From Bacillota bacterium (GTDB lineage: Bacteria; Bacillota; Clostridia; Peptostreptococcales; Anaerovoracaceae): a stretch of DNA of 12,585 nucleotides. Below, piece after piece: positions 1 through 7,160 of this stretch (position 1 is the first letter of the stretch; each line of letters begins with the position of its first letter). The position numbers were made by a program, and so were the translations under genes. The DNA lies in the NCBI GenBank assembly GCA_029266295.1, contig JAQSXD010000056.1:1-12585 (forward strand). The letters are read 5' to 3'. Under the pieces are notes generated by a model that was not told the origin of the DNA, made no database searches, and saw only the letters and a program-made list of their open reading frames with translations.

Positions 1-78
1 GGAGATTTCCAACTCGTTTTTATATTGTTTGATCTGTTCTCTTATGACCGCACTGATTTCTTCTGGTCTTAAATTCAT
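1..78 (-). CDS. atpA: F1Fo ATP synthase subunit alpha, N-terminal fragment
   Basis: This is the first 26 codons of the alpha subunit of the F1 head; the rest lies beyond the left edge of the window. The translation begins MNLRPEEISAVIREQI, which matches the usual start of bacterial AtpA (an amphipathic N-terminal helix that contacts the delta subunit). The ATG at 78-76 is preceded by AAGGAGG about ten bases upstream, a strong Shine-Dalgarno site. It is the last visible gene of the atp operon and follows atpH after 86 bases. Those 86 bases contain only the ribosome binding site and short A-rich and GGCGAAA repeats. Identification rests on the short N-terminus plus its place directly after atpH. 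Confidence 0.93.
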   Translation of the reverse strand, partial: MNLRPEEISAVIREQIKQYKNELEIS

Positions 79-164
79 ATGTGCAAGTCCTCCTTATTTT
101 TTCGCCTTTTCATTTCGCCGTTTTAAACCAATTGATGTAAACCAGCAGCGAATCGATGCGTCTT

Positions 165-704
165 TTATTGAGATCTGAGGCTTTCTCCAAGGTCATCGAG
201 ATGCTTTCTAACCGTTGCGTCGATAACCTTACCCTCAATGAAGATCCTGACTCCTCCGATGATTGAAGAATCGGTTCTGTTCTCAAGCTTTACTTTCTTT
301 CGAATCAGCTTCCCTGTCTTTTCTTCAAAAGTAGAAAGCTGTTCCGCCGAAAGCGGCCCGACAGAGAATATGGTTCCCCTAGAGAACCCCTGACTTTCAT
401 CAATCAACTGCTTGAACCTGCGGACAATGTTTTCGAACTCTTTGGCTCTTCCCTTGTCAATCAAAATCCACAGCAGATGAATGAGCTCATCACTTATTCT
501 CCCCGAAAAAATCTTTGTTATTGCCTGCTTTTTCTCTGCTGCAGAGACAACAGGAGTTTTGATGAACTCAAAAAATTCAGGTTCCCTTTTTAAGATACCC
601 AAAACCTCCAGAGACTCCTGCAGGAGAATTTCCGTTTTATTTACATCGGATGCCGCCTCAAACAAGGCTTTTCCATATGTCATATCAACTGTTAATTCTG
701 CCAT
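165..704 (-). CDS. atpH: F1Fo ATP synthase subunit delta (OSCP)
   Basis: AtpH is the peripheral-stalk protein that links the b subunits to the top of the F1 alpha3beta3 head. The 179-residue length is normal for the family. The N-terminal helical domain begins with a conserved 'YGKALFEAA' segment near residue 10. The C-terminal domain holds the signature 'GGVRIFIEGKVIDATVRKHL' around residues 150-169. The ATG at 704-702 lies inside the end of atpF, so the two genes overlap by 13 bases and are probably translationally coupled. The nearby AGG-rich sequence is a modest ribosome binding site, which fits coupling. No key segment is missing. Confidence 0.96.
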   Translation of the reverse strand: MAELTVDMTYGKALFEAASDVNKTEILLQESLEVLGILKREPEFFEFIKTPVVSAAEKKQAITKIFSGRISDELIHLLWILIDKGRAKEFENIVRRFKQLIDESQGFSRGTIFSVGPLSAEQLSTFEEKTGKLIRKKVKLENRTDSSIIGGVRIFIEGKVIDATVRKHLDDLGESLRSQ

Positions 705-1204
705 CCCGAATTACCTGCCTGTTCTATCACCCGCTGAATAATCTCTTCCTGTCCGGCAGCATCCAGCTGCTTTTCAATGATTTTCTCAGCAGCATAAATT
801 GCGAGACCTCCGATTTGTTGTTTCATCTCGACCACCGCTTTGAGCTTATCGCGTTCGATATCCCTATGTGCCTGCAGAATCATTTCGCTGGCCTTCCTGC
901 TGGCATCGTCAACGATCTCTTTCGCTTGTGCCTCGGCTCTGATCTTGGCGTTCTTTATGATGTCTCTGCCTTCGCTCTCGATGTTTGCAAGCTGTCTTTT
1001 ATATTCAGCCAGCTGCTCATCCGCAATGAGGTTTGTTCTGTCGGCCTGATCGAAAGCATCTTTTACCGCATTCTGACGGTCCAGCATGAATTGATGCACT
1101 TTTTCGAAGAAGAAACGCTTGAGTATGACATAGAGAATTAAGATATTCACAGCTACCATGAGCAAAGTCCAATCCAAATGGATTAGATCTGCGTATTTTT
1201 CCAA
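692..1204 (-). CDS. atpF: F1Fo ATP synthase subunit b
   Basis: AtpF forms the peripheral stalk: one N-terminal membrane helix followed by a long dimeric coiled coil that reaches the delta subunit. The 170-residue product has a hydrophobic segment at about residues 10-30. A long charged Ala/Glu/Lys/Arg-rich helix fills roughly residues 33-150, including the family-typical 'RDIIKNAKIRAEAQAKEIV' region. The start appears to be TTG at 1204-1202: GGAGG at 1217-1213 is eight bases upstream, and no in-frame ATG occurs before residue 16, which would delete much of the anchor. A closer ATG at 1209-1207 is in another frame and stops after eight codons. The gene sits between atpE (52-base gap) and atpH (13-base overlap). 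Confidence 0.95.
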   Translation of the reverse strand: MEKYADLIHLDWTLLMVAVNILILYVILKRFFFEKVHQFMLDRQNAVKDAFDQADRTNLIADEQLAEYKRQLANIESEGRDIIKNAKIRAEAQAKEIVDDASRKASEMILQAHRDIERDKLKAVVEMKQQIGGLAIYAAEKIIEKQLDAAGQEEIIQRVIEQAGNSGWQN

Positions 1205-1219
1205 GGCATTTCCCTCCTT
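1202..1219 (-). promoter_or_regulatory. Ribosome binding site and TTG start of atpF
   Basis: Read on the minus strand, AAGGAGG is followed after eight bases by TTG, which opens the subunit b frame. An ATG only three bases after the Shine-Dalgarno is out of frame and encounters a stop after eight codons. The spacing favours the TTG. A weak start codon here may help set the amount of b relative to c; that is inference. Confidence 0.75.
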
Positions 1220-1256
1220 CCTTGCTTAAACTTAAATTTCAATGCTCTTGCGGCTG

Positions 1257-1523
1257 CTAGAGCATGCTGATGAAAGGATTCGCAAACAGGAGCACGATGG
1301 AAACGATGAACGCAAAGATACCTGTTGTTTCCGCAACGGCCTGACCAACCAGCATCGTCTTTAAAATATCTCCCTGTGCTTCGGGCTGTCTGGCTACGCC
1401 TTCTACCGCTTTGCCCGCTGCAAAACCCTGGCCAATACCGATACCCAAAATTCCGATCATTACGATGGCAGCTCCAAGTGCGGACATACCCAATACAAAT
1501 GCTTCCGGTGTTACTAATGACAT
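1257..1523 (-). CDS. atpE: F1Fo ATP synthase subunit c, Na+-type ion site
   Basis: This is the proteolipid that forms the rotating c-ring in the membrane. The 88-residue product is a two-helix hairpin: helix 1 about residues 8-37, a polar loop with the conserved 'ARQPEA' at 44-49, and helix 2 about 54-80. The ion-carrying carboxylate is Glu65. Numbering coincides with the Ilyobacter tartaricus c subunit, whose Na+ ligands are Gln32, Val63, Glu65 and Ser66 with Thr67 holding a water. Here residues 32, 63, 65, 66 and 67 are Gln, Val, Glu, Thr and Thr, so the site looks Na+-compatible. Tyr70 of Ilyobacter is Phe here. The ATG is preceded by AAGGAGG eight bases upstream, the strong translation signal expected for a multi-copy subunit. 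Neighbours are atpB and atpF. Confidence 0.97.
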   Translation of the reverse strand: MSLVTPEAFVLGMSALGAAIVMIGILGIGIGQGFAAGKAVEGVARQPEAQGDILKTMLVGQAVAETTGIFAFIVSIVLLFANPFISML

Positions 1524-1569
1524 GATGATTTCCTCCTTAAATACATGTTTCGTCTTGTTAAATTATCTC

Positions 1570-2274
1570 CTAATGGTGTTCGTGCTTGATAATTCCATTG
1601 GAAATGAATACCATAGTTAACATTGTGAAGATAAATGCCTGGAGTCCTGCCTCGAAAATATCGAAGAAGAAGTTCGCAGGCAAAGGAATTCCGATGAGCA
1701 GGAATGGAATTGTAATTTCCATGCCTTCGGTGATTCCTTCCAGTCCTCCAAATAGCAACGCCATGATGATGACGCCTCCGGTAATGTTCCCGAACAGTCG
1801 GAAGGAGAGAGAGAGCGGAAATGCCAGCTCACCCACCATATTGATCGGCAGCATGAAGGGGTACGGAGAGGACAGATGCTTGATATATCCCTTCAAGGTC
1901 TGGGAGCGAATCGCGTTGTAATGGATCAGGACAAAAGTGATCCCGGCAAGTGCAAACGTCGTGTTGAGGTCGGCGGTTACCGGTCTTTGTTCAAAGAGCC
2001 CCAGCGAGTTTCCCAAGATTAAAAAAATGAACAGGGTTCCAATATAAGGTGCAAAGCGTATATTTTCCTTGCCCATGGTATTCGCAACCAAATTGTAGAT
2101 GGATTCTACAATCCATTCGGCGAATGCCTGAGAGCCCTTGGGAATCCGTCTCATTTTCCTTGTGGATATGAAAGCAAAGGCAATCATAACGGCACTGACG
2201 ATGAGTGAGTATAAAACCGTCTCAGTTATATTAATCCCGCCTATGCTGTAAATAATTCTCGGCCCAAGATGCAT
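1570..2274 (-). CDS. atpB: F1Fo ATP synthase subunit a
   Basis: Subunit a is the stator membrane protein that provides the two ion half-channels next to the c-ring. The 234-residue protein is rich in membrane helices. It carries the essential stator arginine at Arg159 in the conserved 'PLSLSFRLFGNITGG' segment. The C-terminal helix region 'FEAGLQAFIFTMLTMVF' near 207-223 is also typical. The protein ends with a short His-rich tail (HEHH). The ATG at 2274-2272 has AAGGAGG six bases upstream, and the gene follows atpI by 24 bases. With the c subunit it forms the ion-translocating unit, here predicted to use Na+. Nothing appears truncated. Confidence 0.97.
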   Translation of the reverse strand: MHLGPRIIYSIGGINITETVLYSLIVSAVMIAFAFISTRKMRRIPKGSQAFAEWIVESIYNLVANTMGKENIRFAPYIGTLFIFLILGNSLGLFEQRPVTADLNTTFALAGITFVLIHYNAIRSQTLKGYIKHLSSPYPFMLPINMVGELAFPLSLSFRLFGNITGGVIIMALLFGGLEGITEGMEITIPFLLIGIPLPANFFFDIFEAGLQAFIFTMLTMVFISNGIIKHEHH

Positions 2275-2298
2275 TCTAAACCTCCTTTTAGTCTATTT

Positions 2299-2751
2299 CT
2301 AGTTGTCTAGCTCCTCGTATTCTTTAAAATCATACCAGTGTTTTTTCGGCTGTAGTTCTTCAGGCTCTTCTCTGACAATTCTGCCTTTGGAAAATTCCGC
2401 TTTCAGTCCATGCAGATAGAACATTGCCAGCTTAAGGGTCAGATACCCCAGTGCCGTGCCCATTGCGCTGATTATGCCCACCTGAAGGGATGCAAAGAAA
2501 CCAGCGCCGTAAATAGCCAACCGAATGAGATAACCAATAAAAGCCAGTGACGCATTGCGCCGCTTAAGCACGAACTGAAAGGTTAATGCCATAAGATTAA
2601 AATTCACAATTGCAATCGCGGTTCCCAGCGCGAGACCATATAAAAACTGAACATCAAATCCCAATATCGGAATTGATGCCAGTTCAACTATGGCGGAAAC
2701 CATGATTCCATATTTAAAAATTCTGTTCTTAAAAGCCGTCAATCCATTCAT
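2299..2751 (-). CDS. atpI: ATP synthase subunit I (AtpI/UncI family)
   Basis: AtpI is a small membrane protein at the head of many atp operons. It is thought to assist c-ring assembly and is not part of the mature enzyme. The 150-residue product has about four hydrophobic segments (near residues 13-31, 34-57, 68-88 and 90-112) and a charged C-terminal tail rich in Glu and Lys. Sequence conservation in this family is weak, so the call leans on size, topology and position directly upstream of atpB. The start ATG at 2751-2749 is preceded by GGGGA about ten bases upstream. It is the first gene after a likely promoter, which makes it the leader gene of the atp transcript. Confidence 0.88.
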   Translation of the reverse strand: MNGLTAFKNRIFKYGIMVSAIVELASIPILGFDVQFLYGLALGTAIAIVNFNLMALTFQFVLKRRNASLAFIGYLIRLAIYGAGFFASLQVGIISAMGTALGYLTLKLAMFYLHGLKAEFSKGRIVREEPEELQPKKHWYDFKEYEELDN

Positions 2752-2779
2752 TCTCAGCGTTTCCCCGGTTTTTTATGGT

Positions 2780-2815
2780 ATTATACTATTATAATCCTAA
2801 TATGTTAAATGTAAA
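2780..2815 (-). promoter_or_regulatory. Two overlapping sigma-A-type promoters for the atp operon
   Basis: On the minus strand two nearly consensus promoters interleave. The first has TTTACA at 2815-2810 and TATAAT at 2793-2788 with a 16-base spacer. The second has TTAACA at 2808-2803 and TATAAT at 2785-2780 with a 17-base spacer. Both -10 boxes are perfect and lie eight bases apart, in AT-rich sequence between the upstream terminator and the atpI start. Transcription from the second would begin near 2773, giving a leader of roughly 20 bases. The motif match is direct; use of either or both promoters is inferred. Confidence 0.8.
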
Positions 2816-2857
2816 GCATCGTTAAAAAATAAACATTCAGAATATTTCGTTATCTAG

Positions 2858-2902
2858 AAAAAAAAGCATCGCAAACCTTCTAATTCCAAAAGATTTGCGA
2901 CG
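2858..2902 (-). terminator. Rho-independent terminator after the MATE gene
   Basis: On the minus strand, bases 2902-2890 pair with 2879-2867 to form a 13-bp stem with two G-U wobbles around a 10-base loop. One C and then eight consecutive T residues (2865-2858) follow. This is a classic intrinsic terminator. It lies about 90 bases beyond the MATE stop codon and just upstream of the atp promoters, so it separates the upstream transcript from the atp operon. Confidence 0.88.
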
Positions 2903-2993
2903 AAGTACCATGAATTTATGTGGATTTTTTACAAGAAATTACGACATTTTATGACATTTTTTCTAGTACTTTGTTCAACATTTAGACCTTATA

Positions 2994-4364
2994 TTAAAGA
3001 TCATGCACCAGATTGTTAAGCCATTTCTTGGATTTAAAGCGTTTATGACAGAGAATCACCTTGACGACCTCTTCAGCCTGCGCCATCAGAACCACGAAAT
3101 AGATCGGAAGATGCAAATAGAGCGCCCCCAGGAACACAAGAGGAACTCCTATGAGCCAAACGGAGCCAACCTCTAAAAACATCGCGAATCTTGTGTCGCC
3201 GCCGCAGCGCATCGTTCCGACAATATTCAAGCCGCTGTAAATCTTCACCGGCATAAATAAGCCATAGACAGAGATAATCAGGAATGCATACATCTGCCCT
3301 TGGGGCGTGAAGTTAAACAAGCGTACAATCAGCTGCGACGACAGAATTAGTAAGGTTCCGGAAGCCATGCCGATGAGAATCCCAATCCGCAGAAGCCGCT
3401 TGGCAAGAGCAAAAGCGTAATCCATCTGTCCCATCCCGATTCGCTGTCCCACCAGAATCAATAAAGCATCCCCCAAACTGAAAATTGCTAATATAAAAAG
3501 AGTATTCAGGGTATTGCTTGCTTGAATTGCTGCAAATTCCGTTATGCCCATTCGTCCGTAGGCAGCATTGTAAGCCGCCATGCCCAGGCTCCACATAGCC
3601 TCATTGATCATGACAGGCACTGCGGTTACCATTATTTTAGCCACCATCGGACGATGCCATCCAAAAAATTCGTTCCATTTTCCCGCTACCAGATTTTTCT
3701 TACCAAAAACCACATACAAGACAAGGATCAATTCCAGCACCCTGGAAAGAGCTGTCGCCAGCGCTGCTCCTGTCACACCCAGCTTTGGTGCGCCAAAGCT
3801 TCCAAAGATAAAAAGATAGTTCAGGAACGTGTTGGTAGAAAAGACCACCATACTGATTTTCATCGGCAGATCGGTCTGCTGTGTGGTACGGAGGACAGCG
3901 GTAAAAGGAATCGTTACACTTAAGGTCAGAAAGCAGATGGCTGCAGTCCTCAGATAATCCTGTCCCAGCAAGGTGGCTTCCGGGATATCGGTGAAAATTC
4001 GCAGAACATAATGAGGAAAGAACATCGCAGGGATGAAGAACAGCATGCTGATTCCAAAACACAGCACTACAGCAAAGCCGGTAACTCGCCTCATACTCTT
4101 TAGGTCCTGCCTTCCCCAATACTGGGCCATAAAAGCAGCTGAACCGCTGACAAAACCAAACATGACCCCCCAATGAATGAAGAAAAACTGTGAAGAAAGC
4201 CCCACCGCAGCGAGCTCGACTTCACCCAGGCTGCCAACCATCAGGCTGTCAACAAGGCTGAGAGAAGATGCGATAAGGCTTTGTAATGCAATCGGCAGTG
4301 CGACCCTTATCAGGGTCCTGTAAAGTGACTTGTTTTCAATTGTGATCGGTTTGTTGTTCTCCAT
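2994..4364 (-). CDS. MATE family multidrug/Na+ (or H+) antiporter
   Basis: This is a polytopic inner-membrane transporter of the MATE family, which expels cationic compounds in exchange for Na+ or H+. The 456-residue protein has about twelve hydrophobic segments arranged as two repeats. The first repeat has 'SLVDSLMVGSLGEVELAAVGL' type sequence near the N-terminus. The second has a matching 'AYGRMGITEFAAIQASNTL' segment around the middle. Length and topology are normal for MATE. The chosen ATG at 4364-4362 gives the family-like start MENNKPITIENKSLYR. An in-frame ATG at 4400-4398 would add 12 residues and has its own GGGGA upstream, so the start is uncertain. Either way the gene overlaps the end of wecB (by 29 bases with the preferred start), suggesting coupling. 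The substrate is unknown, and export of a wall precursor or drug cannot be decided from sequence. Confidence 0.9.
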   Translation of the reverse strand: MENNKPITIENKSLYRTLIRVALPIALQSLIASSLSLVDSLMVGSLGEVELAAVGLSSQFFFIHWGVMFGFVSGSAAFMAQYWGRQDLKSMRRVTGFAVVLCFGISMLFFIPAMFFPHYVLRIFTDIPEATLLGQDYLRTAAICFLTLSVTIPFTAVLRTTQQTDLPMKISMVVFSTNTFLNYLFIFGSFGAPKLGVTGAALATALSRVLELILVLYVVFGKKNLVAGKWNEFFGWHRPMVAKIMVTAVPVMINEAMWSLGMAAYNAAYGRMGITEFAAIQASNTLNTLFILAIFSLGDALLILVGQRIGMGQMDYAFALAKRLLRIGILIGMASGTLLILSSQLIVRLFNFTPQGQMYAFLIISVYGLFMPVKIYSGLNIVGTMRCGGDTRFAMFLEVGSVWLIGVPLVFLGALYLHLPIYFVVLMAQAEEVVKVILCHKRFKSKKWLNNLVHDL

Positions 4365-5463
4365 ACGCCACCAGTATTTTAATGATCCTTTCGCAGGCAT
4401 GCCCGTCCCCGTAAGGATTTACGGCGTGTGCCATCTTTTCATAGGCATTCTGATCGGCCAATAGCTCTTTGGCCATCTCATAGATGGTATCTTTGGATAC
4501 GCCGGCAAGCTTCACAGTGCCCGCTTCTACCGCCTCTGGCCGCTCAGTTTCCTTGCGGACAACCAGAACGGGTTTTCCTAATGATGGAGCCTCTTCCTGC
4601 ATTCCGCCAGAATCGGTAATGATCAGATAAGATTTGGCCATCAGATTTACAAAGGGCTGGTATTGCAGCGGCTCGATCAAATGAATCCTTCCAGTATTTC
4701 CAAGGATTTTATTTGCCGTATCCCGCACTTTTGGGTTCATATGCATGGGATAAATAATTTCAGTGTCTTCGAATTCATTGGCAAGGTCTCTGATGGCACC
4801 GAAAATTTGTTCCATATTTTCGCCGAGATTTTCCCGACGATGACAGGTTACTGTAATAACTCTGCGGTTTTCAAAGTCGATGTTCCGCAGGGTTTCATCC
4901 TCAAATTCATACGGTTTTCCGGCGACCTCAAGCAGCGCATCGATGACGGTATTCCCTGTTATAAAAATATCAGCGTCAGAAATCGCTTCCCGCAGCAGAT
5001 TTTGCCGGTTTCGTTCCGTGGGTGCAAAGTGCAAATCAGCAATATGTCCCGTCAGAACCCGGTTCATCTCCTCCGGATAAGGAGAATATTTATCGTAGGT
5101 TCTTAGACCTGCTTCTACATGTCCGACTTTTACTTGCTGATAAAATGCTGCCAGTGCCGTTGCAAAAGTTGTGGTAGTGTCACCATGAACCAAAACGATA
5201 TCCGGTTTTTCTTTCTGAAACACCTCTTCCAGTCCCATGACCACATTGGATGTAATCTGGCTGATGGTCTGATTCTGTTTCATAATATTTAAATCGTAAT
5301 CCGGAACGAGGTCAAAGAGTTCTAAAACCTGATCCAGCATCTGACGATGCTGGGCTGTAACACATAAAACTGCCTCGATTCCCGGCTCTTCTTTCATTTT
5401 CTTAACGAGGGGCGCCATTTTGATCGCTTCCGGTCTGGTGCCGAATACAGTTAGTACCTTCAT
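4336..5463 (-). CDS. wecB: UDP-N-acetylglucosamine 2-epimerase (non-hydrolysing)
   Basis: WecB/MnaA interconverts UDP-GlcNAc and UDP-ManNAc in the cytoplasm, supplying ManNAc for teichoic-acid linkage units or other surface polymers. The 375-residue length is standard. Visible motifs are 'VFGTRPEAIKMAPL' at the N-terminus, 'HGDTTTTFA' (Asp95), 'HVEAGLRT' (Glu117), 'PYPEEMNR' (Glu131) and 'TCHRRENLG' (His208). The UDP-binding 'TDSGGMQEEAPSLGKPVL' lies at about 283-300. These match the catalytic Asp, two Glu and His known in E. coli WecB. The 'QMLDQVLELF' segment is typical of the bacterial non-hydrolysing, allosteric type. The ATG at 5463-5461 has an AGGAG upstream inside tagO and starts one base after the tagO stop, so the two are coupled. 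Confidence 0.97.
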   Translation of the reverse strand: MKVLTVFGTRPEAIKMAPLVKKMKEEPGIEAVLCVTAQHRQMLDQVLELFDLVPDYDLNIMKQNQTISQITSNVVMGLEEVFQKEKPDIVLVHGDTTTTFATALAAFYQQVKVGHVEAGLRTYDKYSPYPEEMNRVLTGHIADLHFAPTERNRQNLLREAISDADIFITGNTVIDALLEVAGKPYEFEDETLRNIDFENRRVITVTCHRRENLGENMEQIFGAIRDLANEFEDTEIIYPMHMNPKVRDTANKILGNTGRIHLIEPLQYQPFVNLMAKSYLIITDSGGMQEEAPSLGKPVLVVRKETERPEAVEAGTVKLAGVSKDTIYEMAKELLADQNAYEKMAHAVNPYGDGHACERIIKILVAYGEQQTDHN

Positions 5464-5464
5464 A

Positions 5465-6547
5465 CTATGACTCCTTTTTCTTCTTTTGCTTCTTTTCGAT
5501 TACTTCCGTATTGACCGCCTTAATGTTCAGCCCTGAGCTGTTGGGGTCCGTCAGGAATACATAGATAAAGGTAGCCGCAATCACTACCAAGAGTCCGGAT
5601 TCAATGAGCAGATCCCTGCTCATCAAAATCGCCGCTCCGCCCATAATCCCGCTGATGCCGTAAAGGGTAAGCACCGTTCGTCGCTGTCCCAGTCCCACAG
5701 CCATAATTCTGTGGTGAAGATGGCCTTTATCTGCCTCCATAATCGGCCGTTTGTTAATCAGACGCCGTAAAATTGCAAACGCTGTGTCGAAGATTGGCAA
5801 ACCCAAAACCAGAACCGGCACTACCGTGGCGACCATGGTGGTGCTTTTCATAGGACTCATTACTGATAACCCGGCAAGCATGAAACCCAGGAAGAGCGAA
5901 CCGCCATCTCCCATGAAGATCCTCGCGGGATTAAAGTTATAGGGAAGAAATCCAGCGGCACTGCCTGCAATAGCCAGCAATGCAAGGCAAACCTCCACTT
6001 CAGACGGATCATGGATAAAAGCCGCGTAGGCAATGGAGATGGATGCAATAAATGAAACGCCCGCAGCAAGTCCGTCAAGACCGTCAATCAGGTTGATGGT
6101 ATTGGTAATGCCTACGACCCAGATCACTGTAATCAGAAGGCTGATAAACCATGGAAAGTAATAGTACCCCTCTCCGAAGGGATTGCTGATAAAATCGATC
6201 CTTACACTGAACTGGAATAGAATGACCGCACAGAGGATCTGAAAGCCAAGTTTAATCTTTGCCGGCATTCCCTTCAGGTCATCAATGATTCCTACAAGGA
6301 ACATCAATGTGCCTCCTGCAATGACGCCCATGAGCCTGGTGCTGTAAGGCAGGAAGATCAGAATAGAAGCAACGGTTCCGATGTATATTGCCATTCCCCC
6401 GAACCGCGGCATCGCTTTCGTATGCATTCTCCTATTATCTTTTGGGATATCGATTGCTCCGATCTTTGGTGCAATTTTTATAGCCACCGGCGTAAAAACC
6501 AGTGCAAAGGCCATTGCAACGATAAAAGTCAGTACATATTGAATCAT
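5465..6547 (-). CDS. tagO: Undecaprenyl-phosphate GlcNAc-1-phosphate transferase (WecA/TagO, MraY family)
   Basis: This integral membrane enzyme transfers GlcNAc-1-phosphate (or a related sugar phosphate) from the UDP-sugar to undecaprenyl phosphate, the committed first step of wall teichoic acid or similar polymers. The 360-residue protein has about ten or eleven membrane helices. Family motifs are the Asp pair in 'GIIDDLKG' (89-90), 'NTINLIDGLDG' (149-159), 'MGDGGS' (212-217) and 'HLHHR' (276-280); the last separates WecA/TagO from MraY. It ends in a Lys-rich tail. I chose the ATG at 6547-6545 because GGGAAGAG precedes it and the MIQYVLTF start leads straight into helix 1. An upstream in-frame TTG at 6574 would add nine polar residues. 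wecB begins one base downstream, and together they supply lipid-linked GlcNAc and UDP-ManNAc. Confidence 0.94.
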   Translation of the reverse strand: MIQYVLTFIVAMAFALVFTPVAIKIAPKIGAIDIPKDNRRMHTKAMPRFGGMAIYIGTVASILIFLPYSTRLMGVIAGGTLMFLVGIIDDLKGMPAKIKLGFQILCAVILFQFSVRIDFISNPFGEGYYYFPWFISLLITVIWVVGITNTINLIDGLDGLAAGVSFIASISIAYAAFIHDPSEVEVCLALLAIAGSAAGFLPYNFNPARIFMGDGGSLFLGFMLAGLSVMSPMKSTTMVATVVPVLVLGLPIFDTAFAILRRLINKRPIMEADKGHLHHRIMAVGLGQRRTVLTLYGISGIMGGAAILMSRDLLIESGLLVVIAATFIYVFLTDPNSSGLNIKAVNTEVIEKKQKKKKES

Positions 6548-6619
6548 ATTCTCTTCCCTGCAAAGAAATCCCAAATATAAATTGGAATTTCTGTCATAAT
6601 CCTTTCACGAATATGTATC

Positions 6620-6637
6620 ACTTGAACACATTCAAGT
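6620..6637. repeat. Small inverted repeat upstream of tagO
   Basis: ACTTGAA and TTCAAGT form a perfect 7-bp inverted repeat around CACA in the 115-base gap between comEB and tagO. On the minus strand no T-run follows, so it is not a normal terminator for comEB. On the plus strand a T-rich stretch follows, giving a weak terminator shape facing against the genes. It could be an operator or a small leader hairpin; the stem is AT-rich and may be chance. No convincing promoter was seen in this gap. Confidence 0.35.
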
Positions 6638-6662
6638 TGTGTATTTTTTCTTATTTTTAGTG

Positions 6663-7130
6663 TTACTTTTGATTTTCCTGCAGTTCATCAATCATTTCGA
6701 TTGTAAGCCCTGCTTCCTTTAAAATCTCGAGGGAAAGTTCGTCAGGATATCCCTCCTTAACCACAATACGCTCAAGTCCGGCATTGATGATCATCTTGGC
6801 GCAGATCACACAGGGCTGATGAGTGCAGTAGATGGTTCCCCCCGCGATGCTCTGTCCAAGATGCGCTGCCTGGATAATTGCATTTTGTTCCGCATGAAGA
6901 GCCATGCACAGCTCGTGCCTCTGCCCCGACGGCACATTCAGTTTTTGCCGGAGACAGCCGCCCCGCTCCTCACAATGCTTAATACCGATGGGCGCTCCGT
7001 TGTAGCCCGTCGCCATAATTCTCTTATTTTTGACGATTACCGCACCAACCTGTCTTCGCATGCATGTGGAACGTTTTTGAGTTACTTCAGCCATTTCCAT
7101 AAAGTATTGGTCCCAACTAGGTCGTTCCAT
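6663..7130 (-). CDS. comEB: dCMP/ComEB-type deoxycytidylate deaminase
   Basis: ComEB deaminates dCMP to dUMP, feeding dTMP synthesis. The 155-residue protein is a normal-length zinc-dependent cytidine/deoxycytidylate deaminase. The zinc and catalytic motif 'HAEQNAI' gives His79 and Glu81, and 'CTHQPCVICAKMI' gives Cys107 and Cys110. The substrate-loop sequence 'ATGYNGAPIG' at about 40-49 is typical of dCMP deaminases. The ATG at 7130-7128 has a strong AAGGAG roughly eight bases upstream. The gene follows a 123-base gap after metH that can fold into a structured RNA, and tagO lies downstream. In many clostridia comEB is found next to tagO and wecB ahead of the atp operon, as here. Despite the name, a role in competence is not implied. 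Confidence 0.95.
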   Translation of the reverse strand: MERPSWDQYFMEMAEVTQKRSTCMRRQVGAVIVKNKRIMATGYNGAPIGIKHCEERGGCLRQKLNVPSGQRHELCMALHAEQNAIIQAAHLGQSIAGGTIYCTHQPCVICAKMIINAGLERIVVKEGYPDELSLEILKEAGLTIEMIDELQENQK

Positions 7131-7160
7131 ACTCTTTCTCCTTTTCGTACAGCATTGGCT

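Noticed and set aside
650..1141. Plus-strand open frame of 163 codons opposite atpF
   Set aside because: It is the mirror of a helical, Ala/Glu/Lys-rich gene; the product is Leu/Phe/Ser-rich with no family resemblance.
2941..2960. Tandem 10-bp repeat (A-Y-GACATTTT twice), loosely like a Spo0A box
   Set aside because: It lies between the MATE stop and its terminator, away from any promoter, in AT-rich sequence. The match to TGTCGAA is imperfect, so a regulatory claim is not supported.
6548..6662. Separate promoter for tagO in the gap after comEB
   Set aside because: TTGAAT is present but no acceptable -10 box lies 16-18 bases downstream. The other AT-rich candidates have poor spacing.
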